From contig CAMQSH010000002.1 of the NCBI GenBank assembly GCA_947036575.1, forward strand, positions 1-48,985: 48,985 bases of DNA, in the 5' to 3' direction. The first letter of the stretch is position 1. Each line of letters opens with the position of its first letter. The DNA is from an uncultured Brevinema sp. (GTDB taxonomy: Bacteria > Spirochaetota > Brevinematia > Brevinematales > Brevinemataceae). Below, piece after piece: positions 21,164 to 29,666 of this stretch. A program made the translations under genes and the position numbers. Below the pieces are notes generated by a model that did no database searches, was not told where the DNA came from, and worked only from the letters and a program-made list of their open reading frames with translations.

Positions 21164-22365
21164 AAATAAGAGAATGGCTTTTAGCCTGGGATAACTTACG
21201 ATTCAACAAATCCCAAACCATAATGTCTATATTTATCATAGCATTAGCAATAGTTTCTATACTACTATTTAGAGGTTATGTTAACTTTGCTAGTGAGGGA
21301 ATGAGAATGGGTTATGTCTCCCAAACAGGTGCATTACAAATTGCTCATAAAGATTTTTGGGCTATAGATTCAGAAATAAAACCCAATTTAAAAACAGATG
21401 ATTATACTTTGTTAGCGAATGTGCTTGATAATACTTATGGTATTGATAACTATCAACAAATCATTGGCATAACAGGAATGATAGGAACAGCACAACGAAG
21501 TAGATTTTTTGCAGGTGATGCTTTTGAAGAAATTTCTGATTCTACTTATCAAATGATAGATCTTGGAAGTGATGATTCTGAATTAAACGAAAATGGTATT
21601 GTAATTGGGGTAGGATTAGCAGATTATCTCAACGTTAATATCAATGATTATGTTTCTATTCTTGGACATGGGAATCAAGGAATTGCTTTTTCTTCTTTAC
21701 CTATTGCTGGTACTATCGATATAGGATATAGAGATGCTAATATGATGTTTTCTTTTATGACTTTACAAACTGCTAGGAATTTTTATGGAATGACAGATGA
21801 GTTTGATCGTTTAAGAGTAGATATTGTTGATATAGAATCTTTAGAAGAAGTAAAAGATATTATCAATAATGAGTTGGAAGGAACTGACTTAGAAATAAGA
21901 GATTGGTTACAACTCAATCCTATGTATACAGATGTTAAAAATATGAATGAAGCAGCATCTTTTTGGTCTACTTTAATGCTGGCTATTTTTATTCTTGCTG
22001 CAATTTCTCAAATGCTACAAATGAACTATTATCAAAGAATGGGAGAGCTTGGTACCCTTAGAGCGATAGGACTAACTCCCAAAAATGTGTTTTTACTTCT
22101 TCTTAGAGAAACCACTTTAATGGCTACTCTGGGAGTAGTTTTTGGATTACTAATTACCTATACACTTTCTTTTGCAATGGATTTTTTTGGGGCAACATTT
22201 ACCCCTCCTATGACAGATACTGCTTATCCTCTTCAGATGATTTTTTATCTTTCTGATATTATTTTTGTTTCTCTAAGTGTCATTGCTGTTGTCATTTGTT
22301 CAGGAATATATCCTGCCTATAAAGCCGTATCTAAGCCTGTTGTGGAGGTAATGAAACATGTATAA
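21160..22365 (+). CDS. ABC permease, FtsX/LolC/MacB type
   Basis: This 401-residue protein has one N-terminal helix (about 17-40), a large periplasmic domain (about 41-265) and three C-terminal helices (about 270-290, 320-345 and 365-385). This is the 4-helix plan of type VII (mechanotransmission) ABC systems such as LolCDE, MacB and FtsEX. The GTLRAIGLTPKNVFLLLLRE coupling motif (about 297-316) contacts the ATPase. The gene is fused in translation to both neighbours: it overlaps the ATPase by 4 bp and the next gene by 8 bp. Only one permease is present, so it may work as a homodimer. The substrate is probably an outer-membrane lipoprotein or glycolipid, by inference. Confidence 0.82.
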   Translation: MKIREWLLAWDNLRFNKSQTIMSIFIIALAIVSILLFRGYVNFASEGMRMGYVSQTGALQIAHKDFWAIDSEIKPNLKTDDYTLLANVLDNTYGIDNYQQIIGITGMIGTAQRSRFFAGDAFEEISDSTYQMIDLGSDDSELNENGIVIGVGLADYLNVNINDYVSILGHGNQGIAFSSLPIAGTIDIGYRDANMMFSFMTLQTARNFYGMTDEFDRLRVDIVDIESLEEVKDIINNELEGTDLEIRDWLQLNPMYTDVKNMNEAASFWSTLMLAIFILAAISQMLQMNYYQRMGELGTLRAIGLTPKNVFLLLLRETTLMATLGVVFGLLITYTLSFAMDFFGATFTPPMTDTAYPLQMIFYLSDIIFVSLSVIAVVICSGIYPAYKAVSKPVVEVMKHV

Positions 22366-23104
22366 AATATTACTATTATTAATGATTTCCATGCTCAGTC
22401 ATGGCATGCTCAATCATGGTCAATCATCAGAGATCAAAACAAATCCTATTTTAACAGAATTTGTACGACAGCATGAATTTTTTAAGAAAGATCCTAAAGC
22501 TACTTATGAACAAAAAAGTCTTTTTACTGCGATAGTAACAACTACAGATCCAACAAAAAAAAATATCTCTAATGATAGCACCTTAATTTTATCAAAGGAT
22601 TCTGGCGCTGTTTATATAATACAAAACAAAAAACCGATGATTTTCCTAAAAAATCCTCTAGGTTCGTGGTTAGCTCAAGAAAATTCTCCTGTTCCTCTAA
22701 AAATATCAGGAGGCTATACGATGTTTGGGATTATGAATGTTGATGATGTTTTAGGAATTGATTATTATAATTTATATGATATTATAGAAACTAATGCTAA
22801 ATCTGTTTCCTTACAAACTAAAGAAAATAATGTTACTTACCCTTATGTTACCATTACCAAAGAAGCTCAAAACAAATTTTTTGGAATCTTTATGGATAGA
22901 AATAAAGTGCCTATCAAATCTGGGGTTTTTGAATTAGGGACAATTAATAATATTTATACTCTAAAAAAAGCTACTTTTAAAGATCTTATTATGGATACGA
23001 ATAGACAGAGTTCCTTTGAAGTTTTTTCTATTAAGAAATCAAAAATCCCTGCACAGACACTTTTTCCAGAAAGAGTGAAATTAATATTTAATGTTATAAA
23101 ATAG
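22358..23104 (+). CDS. LolA-like outer-membrane lipoprotein-sorting protein
   Basis: This 248-residue protein has a signal peptide (about 1-20). It then looks like the LolA/LolB/MucB fold: one long incomplete beta-sheet with repeated strands (SLFTAIVTTTDP, STLILSKDSGAVYIIQ, PMIFLKN) and a middle YYNLYDII helix. In spirochaetes and others such proteins are encoded next to LolC/D-type ABC genes and ferry lipids or lipoproteins across the periplasm. The overlap with the permease gene suggests an obligatory partner. The fold call is by pattern and context, without a diagnostic motif. Confidence 0.55.
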   Translation: MYKILLLLMISMLSHGMLNHGQSSEIKTNPILTEFVRQHEFFKKDPKATYEQKSLFTAIVTTTDPTKKNISNDSTLILSKDSGAVYIIQNKKPMIFLKNPLGSWLAQENSPVPLKISGGYTMFGIMNVDDVLGIDYYNLYDIIETNAKSVSLQTKENNVTYPYVTITKEAQNKFFGIFMDRNKVPIKSGVFELGTINNIYTLKKATFKDLIMDTNRQSSFEVFSIKKSKIPAQTLFPERVKLIFNVIK

Positions 23105-23127
23105 ATCTAAATAATAGGAATAATAAT

Positions 23128-24186
23128 ATGAAACAGATAATCTTATTTAGTTTATTCTTACTTATTACCTATCCTTTATCTGCAAATACAATAAAATTTG
23201 AAGGGGGGATGGAACACAAATTTAATATTTTGGATTTCTATCCTTCTACTTCTCCCTATATTCCAGACCAAGATCCTATTCTAGCCTATATGGGATTAGT
23301 TTACGGTGGTTTTTCTGCAACTATGTATACTGGATACAATCAATTTACATTAAGCTTACTCCCTAGCTTTACGATTACAAAACCCTTAGATAAGCCAGGC
23401 GAATATGAAGTCCATTTTATGTTTAGAGAAGCGTATTTTAGATTTGATGGCTTAGATGTTTCTCTAGTTGTAGGGAAACGACCTTTAGCATGGGGAGAAG
23501 GGCTTACTAAACAATACTCTTTTTTTGTGAATGAAAGTTTTGCAACAGAGGACAGTCGTTATTACAATGTAGAAGTAATCACTAGGTTGGGGGCTAATCT
23601 TTTATCGATGGGGCTAGCAGTTGATACAGAATCTATTGACTTATTAGAAAAACCTACATGGTATACTCCTTGGATTTATGTACAGTACGATCAAGAAATG
23701 TACACGATACTTTCTTCTCTTACCATGACATGGCATGAAGGTAGTACTTACGATGTAAAAGGGGCTTTGGATTTTCAATATTTTCTCCCAAAAGGATTTC
23801 AACTTTATAGTAGTTTAGCCTATTATATTCTAAAAGAAAGCTCCATAGGACAAGAAGATGAGATACGATTTTTAGCAGGTCTACAACACGAGTATATGCA
23901 CGATAATAATATAATGCTTATCTCTTTTATGGAATATGCTTGGGAAGATCATAAAAATTTATTTGCGATGGGAATGATAGCTTCACTATATCAAGTTTCT
24001 TTACTCTTTGCTTTTAATTATGAAAAAGAGCTTGATCTTGAGGAATCTCCTTCGATTTTAACACGACTAACTTGGACAATGAGCACCAATTTTGAAATGT
24101 ATTTTGAATATTCTCATTACTTCACTCAACAAGAAGATTTTTCTCCAAAAAACACTTATTTTTTGAGTATGTCTACAAGTTTTTAA
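23128..24186 (+). CDS. Predicted outer-membrane beta-barrel, last gene of the export cluster
   Basis: This 352-residue protein has a signal peptide (about 1-19, ending PLSA). The mature chain consists of amphipathic strands with many Tyr, Phe and Gly and ends in STSF. A final Phe is the usual outer-membrane assembly signal. Motifs such as VSLVVGKRPLAWGEGL-type LDVSLVVGKRPLAWGEG (about 110-126) recall DUF1302/porin-like barrels that often accompany LolCDE-like exporters. It starts 23 bp after the LolA-like gene. It could accept or present the molecule delivered by that carrier. The exact family is not certain. Confidence 0.55.
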   Translation: MKQIILFSLFLLITYPLSANTIKFEGGMEHKFNILDFYPSTSPYIPDQDPILAYMGLVYGGFSATMYTGYNQFTLSLLPSFTITKPLDKPGEYEVHFMFREAYFRFDGLDVSLVVGKRPLAWGEGLTKQYSFFVNESFATEDSRYYNVEVITRLGANLLSMGLAVDTESIDLLEKPTWYTPWIYVQYDQEMYTILSSLTMTWHEGSTYDVKGALDFQYFLPKGFQLYSSLAYYILKESSIGQEDEIRFLAGLQHEYMHDNNIMLISFMEYAWEDHKNLFAMGMIASLYQVSLLFAFNYEKELDLEESPSILTRLTWTMSTNFEMYFEYSHYFTQQEDFSPKNTYFLSMSTSF

Positions 24187-24723
24187 GAGGGGGGGACTGT
24201 TAGTCGAATAATACGACCTACTCTACCTCAATTTATTATACTACAAATTTTCTCTTGGTAGCAACTTTTAGAGTTTCTTCAGAAATTGTAGCGTTAGGAT
24301 TAGAAGAAGTAATTGTCATACTAGTACGAGGAACAGAGTATTGATTTAGAAATAAATAAATCACCATACCACCGAGAAGTACACCAACAACAAAACTACA
24401 TAAGATCGTTTTTATCTTAGACTCTTTGAAGCATAACGCCGAATCGTCTGTTAATATCTTCTAAGAGAATATTTCCAGGACAAGATTTTTTATGTACTAA
24501 TAAAGTTGTTACTTGATAAGTTTTGATTATTCTTAATAAGGGTATTTAGAGTTAGATTAGGTATTAAGAGAGAGAATAAGTACAATCTAACTCATAATAT
24601 AATATTGGAAATGCATGTATTATAAGAGGTGTTTTACAGAGAATAAATAATCTATTAAGTTAATAATTATAACATGATTGTTATTAAAACGTAAATGAAT
24701 ATAGTGATAAAAATTTTAATATA
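24187..24723. other. 540-bp gap with no intact gene
   Basis: The first 50 bp contain a small GTCG/CGAC hairpin near 24213 without a T-run. The middle holds a decayed gene on the minus strand, described separately. The last 170 bp are very AT-rich and show no reading frame with a start site. Confidence 0.6.
24236..24545 (-). pseudogene. Remnant of a membrane-anchored gene, frameshifted
   Basis: Two open stretches in different minus-strand frames join end to end. The first (24545-24417) reads like a soluble end, with KKSCPGNILLEDINRRFG and then MLQRV before a stop. The second (24460-24236) has no ATG, GTG or TTG start, yet encodes a clean hydrophobic helix (about CSFVVGVLLGGMVIYLFL) and a polar tail ending in KRKFVV. 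A single-base shift near 24420 would join them as a soluble part, one helix and an exported tail. It could be a decayed gene, a sequencing error or, less likely, programmed frameshifting. No start or ribosome site is seen upstream. Confidence 0.4.
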
Positions 24724-25527
24724 TTATAAAAGAGTTCCATATTTACAAATATGGCTGTGAGGAATACATAGAGGCGTTTTAAAGATAGGGTCATGGATAA
24801 TAGTACTACTAATATTAAAAATATTCTGTATATGTTCTTCTGTAATAACTTCATCCGGAGTACCTTGAACATAGATATTTTTATCAGCAATAGCAATCAA
24901 CATATCAGCATAACGTGCTGCTAAATTCAAATCATGAAGCACCATTACAATGGTGTTTTTTTTCTTTTGATTGAGTAAAAACAATAAATCTAATACTTCT
25001 ATTTGGTGAGCAATATCAAGATAAGTAGTAGGCTCATCAAGTAGAATAAGATCTGTTTCTTGTGCTAAAATCATAGCAATCCAAGCTCTTTGTCTTTGTC
25101 CTCCAGAAAGTTGGTCAATACGTCTATGTTTTAATTCTGTTAAACCAGAACTTTTTAAAGCTTGATCAACTATCTTTTCATCTGCTACAGTCCATTGCTG
25201 AAAAAGAGACTGATGAGGATATCTACCTTGTTTAACTAATTGAAAAATAGTCATTCCTTCAGGAATAGATTGGGATTGGGGTAAAACAGACATCTTTTTG
25301 GCAAGTTCTTTGGTACATGTTTGTACAATATCTTTACCGTCTATAATGATATTTCCTTCACTAGGTTTTAATAAACGTGCAATAGTTCGTAAAATAGTTG
25401 ATTTACCACAGCCATTACTACCAATTAAAATAGTGATTTTTCCTTTTATAATAGAAAGGTCAAGATTTTTAATAATTTCTGTTTTACCATAGGCAATGGA
25501 GAGTTGATTTGTTAAAATAATAGACAT
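24724..25527 (-). CDS. Iron-siderophore/cobalamin-type ABC importer ATPase (FecE type)
   Basis: This 267-residue cytoplasmic ATPase has Walker A GSNGCGKST (36-44), signature LSGGQRQRAW (140-149) and Walker B LILLDEPTTYLDI (160-172). The LPQSQSIPEGMTIFQLVKQGRYPHQ stretch is typical of FecE/FhuC/BtuD proteins. It powers the two FecCD-type permeases encoded upstream. The ATG has AAGGAG and touches the end of the permease gene. It is the last gene of a four-gene operon that diverges from exbB-exbD-tonB, so the cargo is very probably a ferric complex or haem. Confidence 0.93.
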   Translation of the reverse strand: MSIILTNQLSIAYGKTEIIKNLDLSIIKGKITILIGSNGCGKSTILRTIARLLKPSEGNIIIDGKDIVQTCTKELAKKMSVLPQSQSIPEGMTIFQLVKQGRYPHQSLFQQWTVADEKIVDQALKSSGLTELKHRRIDQLSGGQRQRAWIAMILAQETDLILLDEPTTYLDIAHQIEVLDLLFLLNQKKKNTIVMVLHDLNLAARYADMLIAIADKNIYVQGTPDEVITEEHIQNIFNISSTIIHDPIFKTPLCIPHSHICKYGTLL

Positions 25528-26549
25528 TAGGAACTCCTTGTGTTATAAGTAAATAAAATATATAAAAAATAGGGTCCTCCTATCAATGTGGTAAACACAC
25601 CGAGAGGATATTCATAAGGAATATTAATTGTCCTAGCAATAATATCAGCACTAAGCGTGAGTATTGCTCCTATAATAAAAGCTAATAATACTAGACAATA
25701 ATAATTATTGGGAATGATTTTTTTAGCACAATGAGGAGCAATTAATCCTACAAAGCTTACAGGGCCAAGATAAGATACACTCAAAGAACTTAATAACACA
25801 GCTATAATTAGAAGTGTTTTTTTATCTTTATCTAGATTCCCACCCAGATTAACAACTAAATCATCTGATATACTATGTATAGATAAAAGTCTTGCTAGTA
25901 GCGGTAATATTAGCAATAATAAAATTACTCCTAAACTCATAACTGAGATATTCAGTAAAGACAATCCATAAGTACTACCAACAGACCAAGTATATAACCC
26001 ATCTCCTGCAAACTCATTAGAAAAAAGCATTAGTCCAGTAATAATAGCACCTAAAATCGTATTCAAGGCTATTCCTGTCAAGATAATCTGAAAAGAATTT
26101 AGACTATTCTTGAGAAAAAATAGTATTAAATAAAGAGTGAGTAAACTCCCCGAAAAAGTAAAAATAGGTAAAGTGTAGTATGGGAAAAAACGAGACAAAT
26201 ACAAAATATAAACAAAAGCACCCAAAGTACCACCAGCACTAATTCCTATAATATCAGGAGAAGCTAGAGGATTTTTGATAATTGCTTGAATAATAACACC
26301 AGAAACTGCCAATAAACCTCCCCCAATAATAGCGCCTAAAATACGAGGAAGCCGTAGTTCTGTAATAATAAAATAATAAGGTGATGAAGGACTAAATATA
26401 AGAGTTATATCATCAAAAGGAATAGCTTGTGCCCCTGATGTGATAGCTATAAATATTAATAAACTGAGTAACAACAAACTAAGTAAAAAATAATAGATAT
26501 ATTTTTTCTCTATAATAATAGATAGATAGGAATTTCTTATAACAATCAT
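25527..26549 (-). CDS. FecCD-type ABC importer permease, second subunit
   Basis: This 340-residue membrane protein has about 10 helices. The family blocks are LRLPRILGAIIGGGLLAVSG (about 60-80), IQAIIKNPLASPDIIGISAGG and, near the end, GPVSFVGLIAPHCAK (about 255-270), which contacts the ATPase. It starts on an ATGA overlap with the upstream permease, and the two presumably form a heterodimer. The leading 25 residues are hydrophilic and longer than usual. Confidence 0.92.
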   Translation of the reverse strand: MIVIRNSYLSIIIEKKYIYYFLLSLLLLSLLIFIAITSGAQAIPFDDITLIFSPSSPYYFIITELRLPRILGAIIGGGLLAVSGVIIQAIIKNPLASPDIIGISAGGTLGAFVYILYLSRFFPYYTLPIFTFSGSLLTLYLILFFLKNSLNSFQIILTGIALNTILGAIITGLMLFSNEFAGDGLYTWSVGSTYGLSLLNISVMSLGVILLLLILPLLARLLSIHSISDDLVVNLGGNLDKDKKTLLIIAVLLSSLSVSYLGPVSFVGLIAPHCAKKIIPNNYYCLVLLAFIIGAILTLSADIIARTINIPYEYPLGVFTTLIGGPYFLYILFTYNTRSS

Positions 26550-27529
26550 GCTAGATTCTTTTTTTGTGTGAGATATAATAAAAATGGTGCTCCTATAATA
26601 GCCATTGTAAGTCCTATGGGAAGATCAATATTTAATGATAGTGCTCTTGTTAAGACATCTGCTAAGACTAAAAAGATAGCTCCAAAAATCATAGAAAATG
26701 GAATAATAAAACGATAATTTGACCCTATAATATATTTAGTAATATGAGGAACAACTAATCCAATAAATCCAATAGCCCCAGATAAAGATACGGCTATACC
26801 TGCAAAGATAATGATAAGAACAGTAAAAACTATTTTCCATAGTATAAGATTTTGACCTAATGAAGTAGCAACATCATTTCCTAAAATCAAGGTGTTAATT
26901 TGAGGAGACATCAAGAGACTTAAAATCACAGCAATGCCGAGAGTTGAGATAGCTACTATTGGGATAGTATTTTTATCTACCAATGTTCCTGTAATCCAAG
27001 CGAGTACTTCTTGAGGATTTCCCCCATTACTTATAATACCAATAATTGTCATTGATGAAATTAGAGAAGTAATAACCACACCTATTAGTGTTACTTTGAT
27101 AGGATCATTATCACAATAATAACTAGATACGGCAATACAAATAGCAGTGAAGGTACTGCCTAATAAAGAAGCTAATATGATAACATTAATACTAACAGCA
27201 GGTAAAAATAATAAACAAAGTACTATACCCAAGCTTGCACCAGCATTAATACCAAAGATACAAGGAGATGCCATACTGTTATTAGTCAGTGCTTGTACTA
27301 AGACTCCTGAAACACCCAAACTTGCTCCAATGATTAAAGCTAATAAAGTACGAGGAATTCGTAATTGATAAATAATTTGTTGATCTGTATTGGTGAGATC
27401 TAGATTGAAGATTACATCTTTGAGAGTAAGTAAGGAATAGCTTTGATGTCCATATAAAACACTTAATATAATACTAATAATAAGAATTATCATAGAAACA
27501 ATAAAAATTGGTATATACTTATTATTCAT
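26546..27529 (-). CDS. FecCD-type ABC importer permease, first subunit
   Basis: This 327-residue membrane protein has about 10 helices. The conserved blocks are YQLRIPRTLLALIIGASLGVSG (about 53-74), VQALTNNSMASPCIFGINAG and SLSGAIGFIGLVVPHITKY (about 245-263). It is a paralogue of the next gene and gives the importer its second half. It starts 6 bp after the binding-protein gene, whose last codons provide the AAGAGG ribosome site. Confidence 0.92.
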   Translation of the reverse strand: MNNKYIPIFIVSMIILIISIILSVLYGHQSYSLLTLKDVIFNLDLTNTDQQIIYQLRIPRTLLALIIGASLGVSGVLVQALTNNSMASPCIFGINAGASLGIVLCLLFLPAVSINVIILASLLGSTFTAICIAVSSYYCDNDPIKVTLIGVVITSLISSMTIIGIISNGGNPQEVLAWITGTLVDKNTIPIVAISTLGIAVILSLLMSPQINTLILGNDVATSLGQNLILWKIVFTVLIIIFAGIAVSLSGAIGFIGLVVPHITKYIIGSNYRFIIPFSMIFGAIFLVLADVLTRALSLNIDLPIGLTMAIIGAPFLLYLTQKKNLA

Positions 27530-27535
27530 AGTGAT

Positions 27536-28480
27536 TTAAAGCCTCTTTTCTGTAAAAAATATCTTTTCAATTTCGTTTAGTATTTCGTATGCGGCAAGGA
27601 TACCATAAGATTTATTCCAAGTATTATTATCAACTTCATAAATATTTATACCTTTATGATCTAAACTAGTAAACAAAGTATTCGTAATGTAATTTGTAGT
27701 ATTTTGATAAGCAGAGGAAGAATTATCTGTAGAAAACACAAAATAAAAAGCTTGTTCTGCATTCATGTTGGGGATTAACTCTTGACTGATCTCATAACTA
27801 AATTGCTCAGTATCGTGATTTTGAGGTCTCTTAAATCCTAACTCTTTAACAATAGATGATGCAAATCCTAAATTCCCATAATATCTTGCTCCTTTAGGAG
27901 TAAAACGATATAAGGCTGTTGTTTTATCTAGGAGTCCCGCTTGTTTGAGTTTTTGTTGAAGAATGTGTTTTTTGGATTCCCAATCTTTCATGATATTAGT
28001 AGCTTTTTCTAATTGATTTACTACTTCTGCTACAGTAAAGAAATTCTTTTTCCATTCTCCATAAAAATTTTCTTTATAGACTGTAGGTGCTATTTTGGAT
28101 AGAATAGGATAAATATTTTCTTGTCTTGCTTTGATACCAATAATAACATCTGGTTGTAATACAGCAAGTTGTTCAAGATTGATTTGTCTTTCTTCGCCTA
28201 TAATCTGTACATTACTCATATAGGATGTAATATGAGGATACCAAGATTTATCAGCAGTATAGGAAGATACAGCAGCTTGTGGTACTATCCCTAAAGCTAA
28301 TAAAGCTTCTGTAGCCTCTCCTGTTAAGGCTACTACTTTTGTTGGTGAAGTGGGTACATATGTTTCTCCCATAATATGGGAGATTTTTTTAGTATCTGAG
28401 GTATTTATATTTTGCAAAATCTCTTGAGGATTGCCACAAGAAGTTATAAAAATAATAAATATAAAAATTATATAGTACAT
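27536..28480 (-). CDS. Iron-complex-binding lipoprotein (FecB/FepB type)
   Basis: This 314-residue solute-binding protein of the iron/B12 class has a lipoprotein signal with Cys15 in ITSCGN. The N-terminal lobe has KVVALTGEATEALLALGIVP (about 48-67) and QLAVLQPDVIIGIKA (about 106-120), which are diagnostic. The C-terminal lobe ends with a helix near SYGILAAYEIL. It binds a ferric-siderophore or similar ligand in the periplasm and hands it to the two permeases. It is the first gene of the operon, with AAGGA 7 nt before the ATG, and is transcribed from the mirror promoter shared with exbB. Confidence 0.9.
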   Translation of the reverse strand: MYYIIFIFIIFITSCGNPQEILQNINTSDTKKISHIMGETYVPTSPTKVVALTGEATEALLALGIVPQAAVSSYTADKSWYPHITSYMSNVQIIGEERQINLEQLAVLQPDVIIGIKARQENIYPILSKIAPTVYKENFYGEWKKNFFTVAEVVNQLEKATNIMKDWESKKHILQQKLKQAGLLDKTTALYRFTPKGARYYGNLGFASSIVKELGFKRPQNHDTEQFSYEISQELIPNMNAEQAFYFVFSTDNSSSAYQNTTNYITNTLFTSLDHKGINIYEVDNNTWNKSYGILAAYEILNEIEKIFFTEKRL

Positions 28481-28503
28481 TATATGTCCTTAATTTGATT
28501 GTA

Positions 28504-28588
28504 TTAAAATATTTTAACACAGCCAGAATAGCCATTTCAACTTTTTTTATAAAAAAAGTTGAAATGGCTATTCTCAATATTCTATACT
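28504..28588. promoter_or_regulatory. Mirror-symmetric divergent promoter of the two iron operons
   Basis: A perfect 24-bp inverted repeat (28525-28548 and 28551-28574, 2-bp centre) holds a TTGAAA box in each arm, facing outward. Rightward: TTGAAA (28559-28564), 18 bp, TATACT (28583-28588). Leftward: TTGAAA (28540-28535), 18 bp, TAAAAT (28516-28511). The centre is seven T then AT then seven A, like shared UP elements. The leftward -10 lies inside another palindrome (28504-28517). The T/A runs are at the apex, so it is not a terminator. No clear Fur box is seen. Confidence 0.65.
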
Positions 28589-28621
28589 TGAAAAATAGAA
28601 AATATTTCGGGGGTAGAAATC

Positions 28622-29284
28622 ATGAATATTATTTTAGAAATAATAAAGATTATAAATTTAGCAGGGGTTATTGGTTGGATATTACTGTTTTTATACCTTT
28701 TTATAGGAACAATCTGTATAGAAAGAATGTACTATTTCTACTATACAAGATCAGAGTTTAACAAATTATATACTGCTCTATCTCAGACTTCAGAAATTTC
28801 TGAAGAGCTAATCACTCCTTATTGTTTTTCTCAAAATATTAAAATCATACAGAGTTTTCAAAAAAATAATTCTTTGAGTAATAAAATTCTTAATGAGAGA
28901 TTAGAGAGAGAAGTATTTGAATCGATTGAAGAAATGGAAAGTCATATTTGGTTATTATATCAGATTGCTTATGTATCCCCATTACTTGGACTATTAGGAA
29001 CAGTGTTAGGGCTGATTTCCTCTTTTCAAATCATGGCTACTTTAGGAGAGAGTGCAGATGTTGCCGCCTTTGCTAGTGGTATTTGGGAAGCTATGATTAC
29101 AACAGCTTTTGGTTTGATAGTAGCAATTCCTTCTGTTTTGCTTTATAAAACATTTGATAAAATCGTAGAAAAGCGAAGTAATCAAATGACTAAGCTTGTA
29201 TCCTTATTGAATGAGTATCATCAAAACAATCAAGAGATCCAAATCGTTGCTAAACAAGAGAATATATCTTATGAAAACATTTAG
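28622..29284 (+). CDS. exbB: ExbB/TolQ-type proton channel subunit
   Basis: This 220-residue inner-membrane protein has three helices (about 10-32, 112-135 and 155-180). The conserved loop SPLLGLLGTVLGLISSFQ precedes the second helix, and GIWEAMITTAFGLIVAIPSVLLY leads into the third, as in MotA/TolQ/ExbB proteins. With ExbD it converts the proton gradient into movement of TonB. It is the first gene of an operon of exbB, exbD, tonB and receptor, and it overlaps exbD by 14 nt. The ribosome site GGGGGT is weak. Confidence 0.93.
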   Translation: MNIILEIIKIINLAGVIGWILLFLYLFIGTICIERMYYFYYTRSEFNKLYTALSQTSEISEELITPYCFSQNIKIIQSFQKNNSLSNKILNERLEREVFESIEEMESHIWLLYQIAYVSPLLGLLGTVLGLISSFQIMATLGESADVAAFASGIWEAMITTAFGLIVAIPSVLLYKTFDKIVEKRSNQMTKLVSLLNEYHQNNQEIQIVAKQENISYENI

Positions 29285-29666
29285 ATCTAAATCAGAAAAT
29301 CCAGAATTAAATATCACTGCCTTGATAGATATTATTTTTATCTTACTAATCTTTTTTATGGTGAGTTCGTCATTTTTAAAGCCTACTATTAGTGTGAAAC
29401 TTCCTGTCGCTGCCAGTAAGGACAAAATAGAACAGAAAAAATTAAGTGTATATATTTCTGAGAATCTTGAGCTTTACTTAGAAAAAGATATTCTCCCTAT
29501 TAATGAAATTCAAGATCGTTTAGCAGAAGAGATTCTTACAACTCCAGATCTTACTATTATGTTATATAGTGATAAAAATGTTATGTTTGAGCATGTGGTT
29601 AAAGTACTAGATGCTCTAAAATTATCAGGTGTAAAAAATGTTGCAATCAGTCACAACACAATCTAA
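29271..29666 (+). CDS. exbD: ExbD/TolR-type proton channel subunit
   Basis: This 131-residue protein has one N-terminal helix carrying the essential Asp20 in NITALIDIIFILLIFFMV, then a periplasmic domain ending in VKNVAI. I start it at the ATG at 29271, which sits in the last codons of exbB, because the product then matches ExbD from its first residue. The longer open frame would add a basic tail with no ribosome site. It overlaps tonB by 29 nt, so all three genes are translationally coupled. Confidence 0.9.
   Translation: MKTFRSKSENPELNITALIDIIFILLIFFMVSSSFLKPTISVKLPVAASKDKIEQKKLSVYISENLELYLEKDILPINEIQDRLAEEILTTPDLTIMLYSDKNVMFEHVVKVLDALKLSGVKNVAISHNTI

Noticed and set aside
28525-28574. The palindrome as a transcription terminator
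   Set aside because: The T and A runs lie at the apex of the stem and not after it, and it stands between divergent gene starts.
28495-28761. Open frames across the 28525-28574 palindrome on both strands
   Set aside because: They give the same peptide on both strands because the DNA is a palindrome, and have no ribosome site. The region is better read as a promoter.
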